Notes: generated by a model from the letters alone, not told the origin. Counted from the stretch's first letter, positions 18,742 through 28,408 are shown. The stretch: DNA of 64,000 nucleotides from Fischerella sp. JS2 (GCF_032393985.1 NZ_CP135918.1:1240001-1304000), one strand, 5' to 3'. Numbers and translations are program-made.

Positions 18742-19275
18742 TTAATTTTTACTTTGTGATTCATTTGTGGAATTTAACTTGACAAAAGAATCAAAAGCAT
18801 ACCAAGCCAAGGCATACCAAGGTATTTCATCGATTTGTAGCCCTTTAACTAACAATTGCCGTAAAGCGATCGCACTAAATCCCAGAGGTACTAACAGCCG
18901 CAAATCAACTACACCATCAGTCAACTGTGCAACATCTGTATTGAAATCTGACATAACATTGATTAAATCTTTAGCTACCTCAGATTTGCCATCAATAGAA
19001 TTAATTTTCGTAGATCCAAACTCAGCTTTTGTCAATTCATTATTGATGAGTTCAGCATTAACCTCGGCTGCCAAATTTTCGATCACCTCTTTTGTTTCTG
19101 CCAGTGCTTCTTTACACCTTTCAGAAAGAGCAATTCCACCTTTGATAGCTGTTTGGACTATAGGCTGATGTACTGCTGCGGCCAGAGGAAGAATTACCGA
19201 TGCAAAAATTAACCCCGTGATACTCTCCACAACTTCAGGTACATTAATTTCTTCCCAATCAAATGTAGATGCCAT
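18742..19275 (-). CDS. DUF5132-like small membrane protein
   Basis: 177 residues. Hydrophobic segment at about 17-40 (ITGLIFASVILPLAAAV) followed by QTAIKGGIALSERCKEALAE and a charged helix, which resembles the DUF5132 pattern. The C-terminal part, VPLGFSAIALRQLL then PWYALAWYAFDSFVKL, is a motif I associate with HMA2-domain partner proteins. It precedes the P-type ATPase by 196 bp on the same strand. Small membrane proteins of other families (PacL/DUF1490 in mycobacteria) act as scaffolds or chaperones for P-type ATPases; a similar role here is inference. Confidence 0.65.
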   Translation of the reverse strand: MASTFDWEEINVPEVVESITGLIFASVILPLAAAVHQPIVQTAIKGGIALSERCKEALAETKEVIENLAAEVNAELINNELTKAEFGSTKINSIDGKSEVAKDLINVMSDFNTDVAQLTDGVVDLRLLVPLGFSAIALRQLLVKGLQIDEIPWYALAWYAFDSFVKLNSTNESQSKN

Positions 19276-19390
19276 CTAAAAACTTACTCCGAAACAAGCA
19301 GCAATCATATAAAAGATTAATCAGGTTTCATACTCAATCCATCAGCCTTTAGGTTTAACTTCAGATTTAATAAAATCTCACACCAAGTAG

Positions 19391-19509
19391 TGATATCATG
19401 TTCACTTGAATACTTATACTGTTGCGTAGGCTGGTAATAAGCGATGGGTAATAGAAAAAACCAATGACAAACAATTAAGCATAATATCGTAAGCAATTAG
19501 CCGAACTTG
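19391..19509. repeat. Dispersed repeat family C, copy 1
   Basis: Begins TGATATCATGTTCACTTGAA and ends GTAAGCAATTAGCCGAACTT, with TAATAGAAAAAACCAAT in the middle. The same order of words occurs, inverted, at 42119-42236; the left half recurs at 36131-36211, and the two ends flank a hairpin at 30624-30756. The rest of 19276-19837 has no gene; near 19757-19805 there are two GCGTTCCTTTGCG words, a common cyanobacterial intergenic motif. Confidence 0.7.
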
Positions 19510-19837
19510 AGATTAGGAAAAATTAAAGTTATAGATAGAAGTAAGAAAACAAGAAAATCAAGAATATATGATGAAATTTATCAGGTACTAAATCCAAATC
19601 AAATTACTAATCAATAACCTTTTATTAACCTTTTAATAACCTAAAATTTATAGCAGTTCTCAGTTGTGTGAAGTATAATTGAAACCCCACCCCACCAAAG
19701 CTGCGCTTTTGCTCCCCTTCCTATAAAGATTAAGGAAAAACTTTTATTCCGAAACATATCTGAACTCTGCGTTCCTTTGCGACAGCCTTTGCGTTCCTTT
19801 GCGTTAAAAAACAGATAAAAACTACGCTACCAAAACA

Positions 19838-20242
19838 CTACTGAATTAGATAACTGTGCCAAACAGGTTCAGTATTTTTACGACTTTGTTCTGGAAGCAG
19901 TAACCGCCACGTTTTACCCTCTTTTTGCAGTTGCAGATAAACTTCAAACGGTTTATTTAGTTGTGTTAATTTTCGTTTCGGTAGCTTGAAGGTGAGATCG
20001 TAGGTTCCCCGAACCTGGTAGGTAATCAGATTTTGAACAGCCAAGGGTTTTTCTTGGGTAATTGACAGGTGATTAATTTTAAACCCCTGAAAATCAAGAT
20101 CCAACTGTTGGTTAAGTTGCTGTTGAGTTTTCTCTAGCTGAAGTGCGATCGCTTTTTCCACTAACTGATTCGGTGGTGCAAGTACGCTGGTACTACATGC
20201 AGTCAGTACCAATAGTACAATGATAATGATTGTTAGCCGCAT
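19838..20242 (-). CDS. Putative lipoprotein, unknown function
   Basis: 134 residues from ATG 20242; the frame extends 15 codons further up, but this start gives a clean lipoprotein signal (MRLTIIIIVLLVLTAC, lipobox LTAC). The mature part predicts one amphipathic helix rich in Q/L (EKAIALQLEKTQQQLNQQL) and then beta strands (YQVRGTYDLTFKLPKRKL). This is a pattern seen in cyanobacterial lipoproteins of unknown role. No informative neighbour: an unrecognised membrane protein lies upstream on the same strand, separated by a family B element. Confidence 0.75.
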   Translation of the reverse strand: MRLTIIIIVLLVLTACSTSVLAPPNQLVEKAIALQLEKTQQQLNQQLDLDFQGFKINHLSITQEKPLAVQNLITYQVRGTYDLTFKLPKRKLTQLNKPFEVYLQLQKEGKTWRLLLPEQSRKNTEPVWHSYLIQ

Positions 20243-20434
20243 TTTTTGCCGTATAACTGCTGAAAACAAAATTTTAGGTAAAATCAAGAATTTATACTAC
20301 TCTTCCTGTAGGATATACCAGACTACAGACTGAATCTGAAGTCATACCACCAGTTATAATAATTTTCTCTTTCTAATAAATTTAATGGTCTCAATTTTTG
20401 AGCAATCACCTCTTAATGGTACAAGTCCCTAGAT

Positions 20435-20513
20435 TAGACCTCTTGCGTGAATCCGCAAAACTTACTAAGGGGAGGGTTGGGGTGAGGTTTTGAGGAGTTA
20501 TCCAAGAGGTCTA
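20435..20513. mobile_element. Short MITE-like element, family B
   Basis: About 79 bp, starting TAGACCTCTTG and ending CAAGAGGTCTA, a perfect 11-bp terminal inverted repeat. The right two-thirds (20460-20513) match the inverse of 13142-13194, the left end of the larger element downstream of moaA. The flanking bases at both ends are AT-rich; no clear target duplication was established by eye. Confidence 0.75.
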
Positions 20514-20549
20514 TTTGATCACAACTTGGTAGGAAATACTATAAAGAAC

Positions 20550-21983
20550 TCATTCTAAATTAATTAACAAATGAGTCACCAAAGTATTTCTTTCATAGGA
20601 TAGTAAGTAAAGATGCAAGAGATTAGGATTGTCTTTATCCAGATGCATCACAGGACCATCAATTGCTAAGTGGTGATGATCTATCCATTTATTATTTGAA
20701 TCTAGTAAAACACTAAAGTAGGGACTTTGATCAGGATGATTTTTTTGTAGTTCTTCATAGCTTTGATAGAAAGGAGGAACCCCAATTCCCATAGGCATAT
20801 ATAAGCCTTTAGGATATTCTGATACTGGCAATTTAGGAAGCTGTTTGAGATTGACACCACTAATAAAAAATCTGTTTTTTTCACCTGTCTTTGTATCGCT
20901 AAAGAGTAGTTCAATTTCCTGTAACTCTCTTTGACTACCAACAGATTTAATGTTTCTTAAAATTGCTTTTTCAAACTTACCTACTCTCCAGTATTCGTTC
21001 CCCCAAGGTTTCTCACTATCATAAAATCCGGGTGGTCTAAAACTTGCAAACTTAACTTCATTTTGATTGTTATAAAAATCTCCCCAAGTAGCAAGGTTTT
21101 TGGTAAGGGTAGTTCTAACTTTTCGACTTTGTTCACCTGCTGCTATTACTTTTTCATCTGGCGAAAATTTAGTCTTAACTTCTTTTTCGTTAACTACTGT
21201 TCTCAGCAAATCGGTATTGACTACTGTACCACTTGGATCTTGCCAATGTTCTAATCTCCACCAATGTTTCCAATAGGAAATATTATTATTTTTTTCAAAG
21301 ACATTTTTGTAATGTCCCATTGGGAAAGTGAACCAACCTTGGTAGTAAAGAGATTTATTGTTACTTTCTTTAGTAAAAAGCAAAACTTCCCAATATCCTG
21401 CATTTAAACAATTATTAGCTAATGCAATCTCTACAAGATTTTGCTTTTCAAAACCATCTCCTCCGGTGATTTCTATATTTGCTGAATTAGCTGGAAAACT
21501 TACCTGTTGTCTATTCCATTCTCTATCTGTAAGGGCAATTACTTCTAAACCTGGATCTTTTTTAGTCCATGCAGGTACTTTTGGTACTAATAAGTTCAAC
21601 TCAACATTTTTAATAACTATCTTTGCTGTTTTTTGACTTGTCGGTTCCAACACAAAATCAAAATGTGTATCATCTTTCTTAATAATTGTTAATTTTCTTT
21701 TTGAATATCTTTGAAAATTTTTACTTAATGCAGCGGGGTTTTCTGGATATTCAGCATTAGATAGTTCTGTGAGTTTGATCGGCATTTGATTAGAAAACTT
21801 ATACCTGGAAGTAAACCAGAAACCTCCTACACCTATTAAACCAAGAAATAGAATGAGTGTAGCGAATAAAACTTGTTTCTTAGTTACTCTGAAATTAGAT
21901 TTGCCGACTAAGAAACTACTATTGATGATAGGCACCACAGATCTTTCACTCATTTGGAATTTCTCCAAACTAGAATTATGCAT
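20550..21983 (-). CDS. Unrecognised single-pass membrane protein
   Basis: 477 residues. A short cytoplasmic N-terminus is followed by one membrane segment (about 38-58, LFATLILFLGLIGVGGFWF) and a large extracytoplasmic part of about 410 residues rich in beta-strand and aromatic residues (SYWKHWWRLEHW, ASFRPPGFYDSEKPWGNEYWRV). The C-terminus contains a His-rich patch DHHHLAIDGPVMHL. I know no matching family. It may act in the periplasm or at the surface; the function is unknown. It has lower GC and more A/T-rich codons than genes such as serC, which may indicate separate origin. Confidence 0.7.
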   Translation of the reverse strand: MHNSSLEKFQMSERSVVPIINSSFLVGKSNFRVTKKQVLFATLILFLGLIGVGGFWFTSRYKFSNQMPIKLTELSNAEYPENPAALSKNFQRYSKRKLTIIKKDDTHFDFVLEPTSQKTAKIVIKNVELNLLVPKVPAWTKKDPGLEVIALTDREWNRQQVSFPANSANIEITGGDGFEKQNLVEIALANNCLNAGYWEVLLFTKESNNKSLYYQGWFTFPMGHYKNVFEKNNNISYWKHWWRLEHWQDPSGTVVNTDLLRTVVNEKEVKTKFSPDEKVIAAGEQSRKVRTTLTKNLATWGDFYNNQNEVKFASFRPPGFYDSEKPWGNEYWRVGKFEKAILRNIKSVGSQRELQEIELLFSDTKTGEKNRFFISGVNLKQLPKLPVSEYPKGLYMPMGIGVPPFYQSYEELQKNHPDQSPYFSVLLDSNNKWIDHHHLAIDGPVMHLDKDNPNLLHLYLLSYERNTLVTHLLINLE

Positions 21984-22375
21984 AAGAGCATACCTTATGA
22001 GGCTGCTTGTTTTTCTAGTTGTGTGTTATGAAAAATTTATGTCACCTCTTCATTTCAAACTTTAATGACTTAAAATTGTACTATCGGCAATTATTTATTG
22101 TTTTTCAAGGGTTTGAGTCTAAATTCTGGTTATATGAGAATTTCAATTGACAAATATGTTAAAAGCCTGATCAAAGATACGTTTTCATCAATTAATTTCT
22201 CTCTATCTACTCAAAGAGAGATAGACTGTATAAGACAATTAATTTTTTTTATATAAACAGTATAGGTTCATACTTAGGGAATACTGATTTTTAAAAATGC
22301 TCCTAAAATTAAGCACCTATTAAATCATACAAATCTTAATACATTTTCTAATTAGTTTACATATTTAAAATCACT
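21984..22375. other. AT-rich intergenic stretch, nothing recognised
   Basis: About 390 bp between the unknown membrane protein and the end of the cheW gene. AT-rich, no open frame with coding character, no copy of the repeat families found elsewhere. It should hold the promoter of the membrane-protein gene and the end of the chemosensory operon, but no hairpin with a T-run is convincing. Confidence 0.5.
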
Positions 22376-23470
22376 TCAAATTGCCTCGTCAACGATTAAT
22401 CCTCCCTGAAGGAAAATTTTTGGCATATCCAAAATACTCATTATTTTTTCATGATAAGGAGCAGCCCCTTGACAATATTGCTCATTAATTGCATGAATAG
22501 AATTTGGTATTGCTGTTATCTTTTGTAAGTTGAGGGAAAACATCACATCATAAATTTCTTCAACTATTACACCAGCAACTATACCCTCAACCTCTATAAC
22601 CATTGCTTTAGAACCAACAACCACACCTTGCGGTGGTAAATTTAACAATAATCCCCGTAGATCAACAAGAGTAAGTATCTCACCTCGAAGATTAATATTA
22701 CCGATAATATGTGTTGGACAGCAAGGAATAGGAGTCACTTGACGGATATCAACAAACTCCCGTACCATTTCTAAATCAATACCAAAAAGATGATTATTTA
22801 AAGTAATTACTGCTAAAGTTTTAAAATTCTTGAAATTATGAGACTTTGTGGAGATTTTGAGATTATCTGCTCGTTGTTTAAAAACTTTTTTTTCTTCTAA
22901 AGTTGCATTAGGGCAAAATATAGACTTTTGTAGTAGTAATAATTCAGTATCATTCGCTTGAAGTTCGTCTATATTATAATTAGCAAAAATCTCCTCTTTT
23001 AGGTAGATTTGCGAAGAGATAAGTTGTTGGATTTCACCATCTTCTAGCCATTTTCTGGGATTGTTCAAGATAAAAATATCATCTGGAAATTTGACGACAC
23101 CAGCAATAATATTTGTTTGTTCAACTACTACCGACTCTCGTTGCTGATTAAGTTCGTTAGTAATTTCCTCTAAAGATATTTCTCTAATTTCATGGATCTG
23201 ATTAACTATTATGCCTAGTTGTAATTCTTCACATTTTAGAACTACTACACTATCTGTCAAGCGATAGTCTGGGGATAGATAGCCTAATTTTATATTCAAA
23301 TCTATAACTGGCAAAATTTCTCCCCGAACATTTACAAAACCAATAATTCCATGAGGAACTTCTGGAACTATTGTTAATTCTGGTAAAGTGAAAATTTCTT
23401 CCACATCAACTGTATTAATACCGTAGAGATAGTTATTTAAGCTAAAGGTAAGATATAAATTTTCTTTCAT
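22376..23470 (-). CDS. Double CheW-domain coupling protein
   Basis: 364 residues from ATG 23470; an in-frame TTG nine codons earlier would overlap cheR. Two complete CheW domains, residues about 1-140 (FSLNNYLYGINTVDVEEIF ... GIIGFVNVRGEILPVIDL) and about 215-350 (NHLFGIDLEMVREFV ... HIIGNINLRGEILTLVDL), joined by a 70-residue helical linker. CheW links chemoreceptors to CheA; a double CheW could bridge two partners. It is the last gene of the chemosensory run, four bases after cheR. Confidence 0.88.
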   Translation of the reverse strand: MKENLYLTFSLNNYLYGINTVDVEEIFTLPELTIVPEVPHGIIGFVNVRGEILPVIDLNIKLGYLSPDYRLTDSVVVLKCEELQLGIIVNQIHEIREISLEEITNELNQQRESVVVEQTNIIAGVVKFPDDIFILNNPRKWLEDGEIQQLISSQIYLKEEIFANYNIDELQANDTELLLLQKSIFCPNATLEEKKVFKQRADNLKISTKSHNFKNFKTLAVITLNNHLFGIDLEMVREFVDIRQVTPIPCCPTHIIGNINLRGEILTLVDLRGLLLNLPPQGVVVGSKAMVIEVEGIVAGVIVEEIYDVMFSLNLQKITAIPNSIHAINEQYCQGAAPYHEKIMSILDMPKIFLQGGLIVDEAI

Positions 23471-23474
23471 TTTT

Positions 23475-24326
23475 TTACCTATTTTTAATATAGACAAGGG
23501 ATTCTGGAAATAATTTCGTTTGAAAATTAATTAGTTTTTGACCACAAAGTTCTGTATGTCCTGTGATTAAAAACCCTAATGGTTGGAGACTATAATAAAA
23601 TTTCTCTACAATTTTTGCAATTACTGTTGGCTCCAAATAAATAAATACATTACGACAAAGAATCAAATCAATATCTCGAAAATCTGAGTATGGATGAATG
23701 AATAAATCTGTGACTAAATTTGTGTATTGAAATTTTACCATTTGCTTAATTTGTTCATCTAGATAATATCTATTATTTAATTTTAGAAAATATTGTTGTA
23801 TTGTTCTCAAATCAAGGCTTCTTAGTGACCAAGATGTGTAAATTCCTTGCTTAGCTTTTTTCAATGCTTCTTTGTTAATATCTAAGCCTAAAATCATCAG
23901 ATTCCATTCCTCTAAGTTAGGAATCAGTTCTTTCAAAAGAATAGCAAGAGAATAAGGTTCTTCTCCTGTTGAACACCCTGCACTACAGATACGGATAGTT
24001 TTACTATGGTATTGGCGTTTAATTATTTCTGGAATAATATGATTACGTAATAAATTAAACTGTTCTTTGTCTCTAAAAAAGTAACTCTCAGTATTTGTTA
24101 ATATTGCAATAAATTTTTGCCATTCTACATAGCTATATATAGTAGAAGAAGCTAACACTTTATAATAAATTTCTGGATACAATATTTTTAGAGCTTTCAT
24201 GCGTAAAAATATTTTTTGACTCAAAATTTCTCGCTCGCGCTCTCTAATTTTTAATCCGGTATGTTTGGTAATTAACCGAATAAAAGCCTCTGTTAGCTCC
24301 GCACTTAAAGTCTCTGCTTCTGACAC
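23475..24326 (-). CDS. cheR: Chemoreceptor glutamate methyltransferase
   Basis: 283 residues. Transfers methyl groups from SAM to receptor glutamates. N-terminal helical CheR_N domain (about 10-65), then the SAM-binding domain with CSAGCSTGEEPYS and DLILCRNVFIYL. GTG start with a good ribosome-binding site (AGGAGTCAAA-GTG). It lies 21 bp after cheB and 4 bp before the double-CheW gene, so the three are probably co-translated from one transcript. Normal length. Confidence 0.93.
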   Translation of the reverse strand: MSEAETLSAELTEAFIRLITKHTGLKIREREREILSQKIFLRMKALKILYPEIYYKVLASSTIYSYVEWQKFIAILTNTESYFFRDKEQFNLLRNHIIPEIIKRQYHSKTIRICSAGCSTGEEPYSLAILLKELIPNLEEWNLMILGLDINKEALKKAKQGIYTSWSLRSLDLRTIQQYFLKLNNRYYLDEQIKQMVKFQYTNLVTDLFIHPYSDFRDIDLILCRNVFIYLEPTVIAKIVEKFYYSLQPLGFLITGHTELCGQKLINFQTKLFPESLVYIKNR

Positions 24327-24347
24327 TTTGACTCCTAATTATTCTCT

Positions 24348-25415
24348 TCACAAATCCAGAAAATTGTTTTGTAACAAAGACAGTAACCTTGGTGCGATCG
24401 CATGAATTGGTAAAACCTGTTGTGCGGCCCCTAACTCTACTGCTGCTTTGGGCATTCCAAACACAACAGAAGAAGCTTCATCTTGAGCGATGGTGAAACC
24501 ACCAGCTTGAGCGATCGCCTGCATTCCCTCTGCTCCATCTCTTCCCATACCAGTTAACAAGATTCCCACACATGCTTGACCATAAAATTTAGCAACAGAT
24601 GTAAATGTGACTGTTACCGAAGGGCGATGTCCTGCTACTGGCTGTGAGTTAGAGTAAACAAATCTACCCCTTTCATCAAGTTCTAAATGCTGTTGTTCTG
24701 GGGGAAAATAAATCCTCCCTGGTTTTGGCATATCCCCTGTTTGGGCAATTTGAATTGGTAATCGACAACCAACAGCTAACCAATCAAGTAATCCCTGCAA
24801 AAAACCGACATAAATATGTTGTATGCAAATCACTGGCAAGGGAAAATCTAATGGTAATTTAGTTAACAACTCTTTCAGGGCTTGGGGTCCACCTGTAGAT
24901 GCACCAATAACCACGACTTTGGGTCTAGCGAAAGATTGAGAAGAAAAAACAGCAAGATTTTCTACTGGGAAATCTTGTGTTTGTGTAGGTAGTTTCCGCT
25001 TTTTTCTAAATACTTTGACTCCAGATAAAATTTTAATCTTGTTAATTAACTCATTTTTGAATACTTCATCATCTACTATTAGTCCTAAAGTTGGCTTAGG
25101 AAAAATATCCACTGCTCCTGCATCTAAAAGCTGAAAAATATTTCTGGAATCATCTGTTTGTACAGAAACACTAATTACCAAAATTGGTCGCGGATAGAGT
25201 TCCATCACTTCAGTTGTCAACTCTAAACCATTCATTTGGGGCATATGGAGATCTGTACAAATTACATCTGGTTCAAGTTTGGGAATCAGTTTCAAAGCTT
25301 CTAAACCAGTATAGGCTTCTCCTACAACTTCAATTTCTGATGATGAGTTCAAAATTCTTTTTAAAAGTACAAGAGCAATCTGTGAATCTTCAACTAACAA
25401 AACTCGAATATTCAT
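24348..25415 (-). CDS. cheB: Chemotaxis response regulator glutamate methylesterase
   Basis: 355 residues. Receiver domain 1-120 with acid pair E9/D10 and phosphoacceptor D55 (CTDLHMPQMNG), a linker, then the methylesterase domain from about 165 with the catalytic triad S173 (GASTGG), H200 (CIQHIY) and D293 (GMGRDGAEG). Removes methyl groups from receptors or deamidates them, activated by phosphorylation from CheA. All key residues are present. It lies 215 bp downstream of cheA, a gap containing TACTTCA/CCTTCA-type short repeats. Confidence 0.94.
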   Translation of the reverse strand: MNIRVLLVEDSQIALVLLKRILNSSSEIEVVGEAYTGLEALKLIPKLEPDVICTDLHMPQMNGLELTTEVMELYPRPILVISVSVQTDDSRNIFQLLDAGAVDIFPKPTLGLIVDDEVFKNELINKIKILSGVKVFRKKRKLPTQTQDFPVENLAVFSSQSFARPKVVVIGASTGGPQALKELLTKLPLDFPLPVICIQHIYVGFLQGLLDWLAVGCRLPIQIAQTGDMPKPGRIYFPPEQQHLELDERGRFVYSNSQPVAGHRPSVTVTFTSVAKFYGQACVGILLTGMGRDGAEGMQAIAQAGGFTIAQDEASSVVFGMPKAAVELGAAQQVLPIHAIAPRLLSLLQNNFLDL

Positions 25416-25630
25416 TGGTCAAATAAAGTATGAAATATGAAGTATGAAGGCTAAAGGATGAATTTAAAAGTGAATTATCCAAATCCAGTTGAGATATTTT
25501 AGCTTCTATATTTGATGACGAAAAATTTTAAATGTCTCTATAATGAGATTTTTTCCTCTTTCATCCTTCATACTTCAGCCTTCAGCCTTCTCTACCTTGA
25601 AGCTGCTTAAGCGTCTACAGCCTTCATCCT

Positions 25631-28408
25631 TTAAATTAGCCTTCCTAATATTTCTAAGAGGACATCCTGATTAAAATTGCTTTTGATAATATACGCATTT
25701 GCCCCGACATCAGCTCCCCTGGTTTTATCTGCATCGGAAGCCAGCGTTGTCACTAAAATTATTGGCAATGTCTGATAGTCTGGATGCTGACGTATTTTCT
25801 GAGTAAGTGATAATCCATCAAGATTGGGCATTTCCACATCAGAGATGACCGCATCAAAAGCACGAGTTTGGAGTTTGTTATAGCCATCTAGTCCATCTTC
25901 TGCTACTACTACTTCATATCCAGCTTTTTCTAGGAGCCGTTTTTCTTGGGTGCGAACGGGGATAGAATCTTCTACTAAGAGAATGAGCGGTTTTGTTTTG
26001 ACTGTTTTCCTTGGTTTGGCAGAAACTACAGATGTTGTTTGTTGCCGTAAGGATTTGAGCAAATCTAAGGGGTTGAGAACCATACAAACTTCTCCAGAAC
26101 CGAGAATTGTTGCTCCACTGACATTACGCACCCGCTTTAATAACTGACTTTGAGGTTTAATTACAACTTCTTGAGTTTGCAGGAGGCGATCAACAAACAA
26201 TCCAAAAACTTCTTCTCCCACCTTGATTAAGATACAAGGTTGTTGAGTCTGGTTTTGTGGCTCAATTTTGGCAATTTGGGGATAAGCAGGAGAGTTTGAC
26301 AGTTCCAGCAAATCAGCCAGATTCGCAACCAAAACCGACCGACCGTCTAAGTTAATAGTTTTGCAGTCTTCATTAGTCAAGATTTGTTTTGGGGAGATAA
26401 ATAAAGTCCTTTGCACAAACTCAACTGGTAGAGCATGAACTATACCTTGAACTTCTAACAGCAGTACATTGTTAATTGCCAAGGTTGTACTTAGCTGGAT
26501 GCGGAAGGTACATCCTTGAGTTGGGGCTGATTCGATTTCAATATTGCCTTTGAGGCGTTCGATGCTTGTGCGTACCACATCTAAACCGATGCCTCTACCA
26601 GAAATTTCTGTAATAAAAGTTTGGGTTGAGAAGCCAGGAGCCAAAATCAAGGCATGAATTTGGCTAGGAGTCATAGTTTTCAGTTCTTGAGGACTGTAAA
26701 TTCCACGTTTGACGGCAGTTTGTTTGATTTTTTCAATTTCTAGCCCTCGCCCATCATCTGCTACTTCTATGACAATGTTGTTGGCGGTTTGGTAGCCCCT
26801 CAAGCAAATAGTGGCGACAGGGGATTTGCCCAGTTTTTCTCGCTCTGCGGGAGTCTCAATACCATGATCTATGGCATTGCGAACCATATGCATCAGGGGA
26901 TCTTTGATTTCTTCGAGGATACGTTTATCTGTGGTGATTTCTTCTCCTGATATGATTAATTCCACTTGTTTGGATTGTTGTTTGGCTAAATCTCGCACTG
27001 TGCGCTTCAGCAAATCAAACACGGTGGAAAGAGGTAGAAGCCGGAGGGTGCGAATTTTGTCTCTTAATTCTCCAGCAATAAAGTCTAATTTAATACTGTG
27101 TTCTTGAATTGAATTTCTTAAAGAATAGATTCTTTTTTCTAAGCGTTCTGTGTAGGAATCAGTGTTTAGTGATGACGACTCAACAAGTTTGGCTTGGCTA
27201 TAAACAGCTTTCCACTCTTCCCAGAAGGTTGTTATTTCCTCAATAGCAGTGGCGGTATGAGCTATAGCATTTTTAGTGAGAGTTAGTTCCTCTGTTTGTG
27301 TAATTAAGATGTCCAAATGGTGAGTTTGAACGCGAATTGTGTCGATGTGATAGGGTTGACTAATTCCTAAGGAGGGAGCGGGTAAATCTTGGATGACTGG
27401 CTTGATAGAAATTTGGGTGGAGAGTGGAGAGAGTTCAGGTAGAACTGGTAAGGATTCTGGGGCTGTGGATGGAGTCACAACTCCCACTAAATTGTCAAGT
27501 ATCTCGGCGGTATCCACCCCTGTTGCTTCACCAGTCACGGCTTCGTATACCAAAAAACCGATCGCATCCAATCCTTGATAAAGGCGATCGCTCAACTCTG
27601 GGGTTAAGGTCATTTCTTGGCGTTTGATTCCCAACAGAATTTCTTCAAGTTGATGGGTGAGAGTAACTACATTGTCTACTCCTAAGCTGCGGGAGTCTCC
27701 CTTCAAACTATGGGCTTCTCGTAGCAACTGTTGTAAAGTGGCTTCATCTTCTGGCTGGTTTTGCAGTTGTAGTAAACCAGCTGCGAGTTTCTGCAACCGT
27801 TCTTCGCTAGTCGTTTGATAAATGTTTCGCAGTTCTTCGTCTTCTATCAAGGTGAATCTTGATTGAGGAGCGTTGCTTGCGGTTGTTGTGGAGACGTGAC
27901 AGGACGCGTCTTGCAACTCATTAGTGCTTGTGGTAGAGCGATGATTCTGTTCAACTGATGCTTGTGAGGCAAGAACTAGTTGTGCTTGTGGAACTATTTC
28001 CGGCTTCTGTGGTTTTGAGTGTGCAACTGTTACCATCAATTGTTCGAGTATATCGGCGGTATCCACCCCAGTTGCTTCACCAGTTACAGCTTCGTGTACT
28101 AAAAAACCAATTGCATCCAATCCTTGATAAAGGCGATCGCTCAACTCTGGGGTTAAGACCATTTCTTGGCATTTCAAGCTCAAAAGAATCTTTTCAACCT
28201 GATCGCCCAGAGTTACCACATCTTCTACACCGATTATTCTGGAGTCGCCTTTAAGGCTGTGGACTACCCTCACCAACTTTTCTAAAGTAGCTTCCGCTTC
28301 ATCCTTTGGCTGCTGTTGTAGATGCAGTAAACCATTTGTCAGTTTCTGTAAGTTTTCTTCGCTTGATATCTTATACAGATTCCGGAGTTCTTCATCTTCT
28401 ATAAACAT
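25631..28408 (-). CDS. cheA: Hybrid CheA histidine kinase with two Hpt domains and receiver
   Basis: 925 residues. Order: Hpt1 (1-125, H50 in VVHSLKGDS), linker, Hpt2 (185-310, H233 in EAHSLKGDS), dimerisation segment (about 350-460), HATPase (DHGIETPAER, VADDGRGLE, GFST...GRGIGLDVV), CheW-like domain (about 640-780), and receiver (about 800-925, phosphoacceptor D857 in ISDVEMPNLDG). Both Hpt histidines are intact. DNA encoding the end of each Hpt (28048-28170 and 27499-27621) is nearly identical, suggesting recent duplication or gene conversion. A fused receiver often replaces or sinks phosphate from a free CheY, and no cheY is nearby. Confidence 0.95.
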   Translation of the reverse strand: MFIEDEELRNLYKISSEENLQKLTNGLLHLQQQPKDEAEATLEKLVRVVHSLKGDSRIIGVEDVVTLGDQVEKILLSLKCQEMVLTPELSDRLYQGLDAIGFLVHEAVTGEATGVDTADILEQLMVTVAHSKPQKPEIVPQAQLVLASQASVEQNHRSTTSTNELQDASCHVSTTTASNAPQSRFTLIEDEELRNIYQTTSEERLQKLAAGLLQLQNQPEDEATLQQLLREAHSLKGDSRSLGVDNVVTLTHQLEEILLGIKRQEMTLTPELSDRLYQGLDAIGFLVYEAVTGEATGVDTAEILDNLVGVVTPSTAPESLPVLPELSPLSTQISIKPVIQDLPAPSLGISQPYHIDTIRVQTHHLDILITQTEELTLTKNAIAHTATAIEEITTFWEEWKAVYSQAKLVESSSLNTDSYTERLEKRIYSLRNSIQEHSIKLDFIAGELRDKIRTLRLLPLSTVFDLLKRTVRDLAKQQSKQVELIISGEEITTDKRILEEIKDPLMHMVRNAIDHGIETPAEREKLGKSPVATICLRGYQTANNIVIEVADDGRGLEIEKIKQTAVKRGIYSPQELKTMTPSQIHALILAPGFSTQTFITEISGRGIGLDVVRTSIERLKGNIEIESAPTQGCTFRIQLSTTLAINNVLLLEVQGIVHALPVEFVQRTLFISPKQILTNEDCKTINLDGRSVLVANLADLLELSNSPAYPQIAKIEPQNQTQQPCILIKVGEEVFGLFVDRLLQTQEVVIKPQSQLLKRVRNVSGATILGSGEVCMVLNPLDLLKSLRQQTTSVVSAKPRKTVKTKPLILLVEDSIPVRTQEKRLLEKAGYEVVVAEDGLDGYNKLQTRAFDAVISDVEMPNLDGLSLTQKIRQHPDYQTLPIILVTTLASDADKTRGADVGANAYIIKSNFNQDVLLEILGRLI

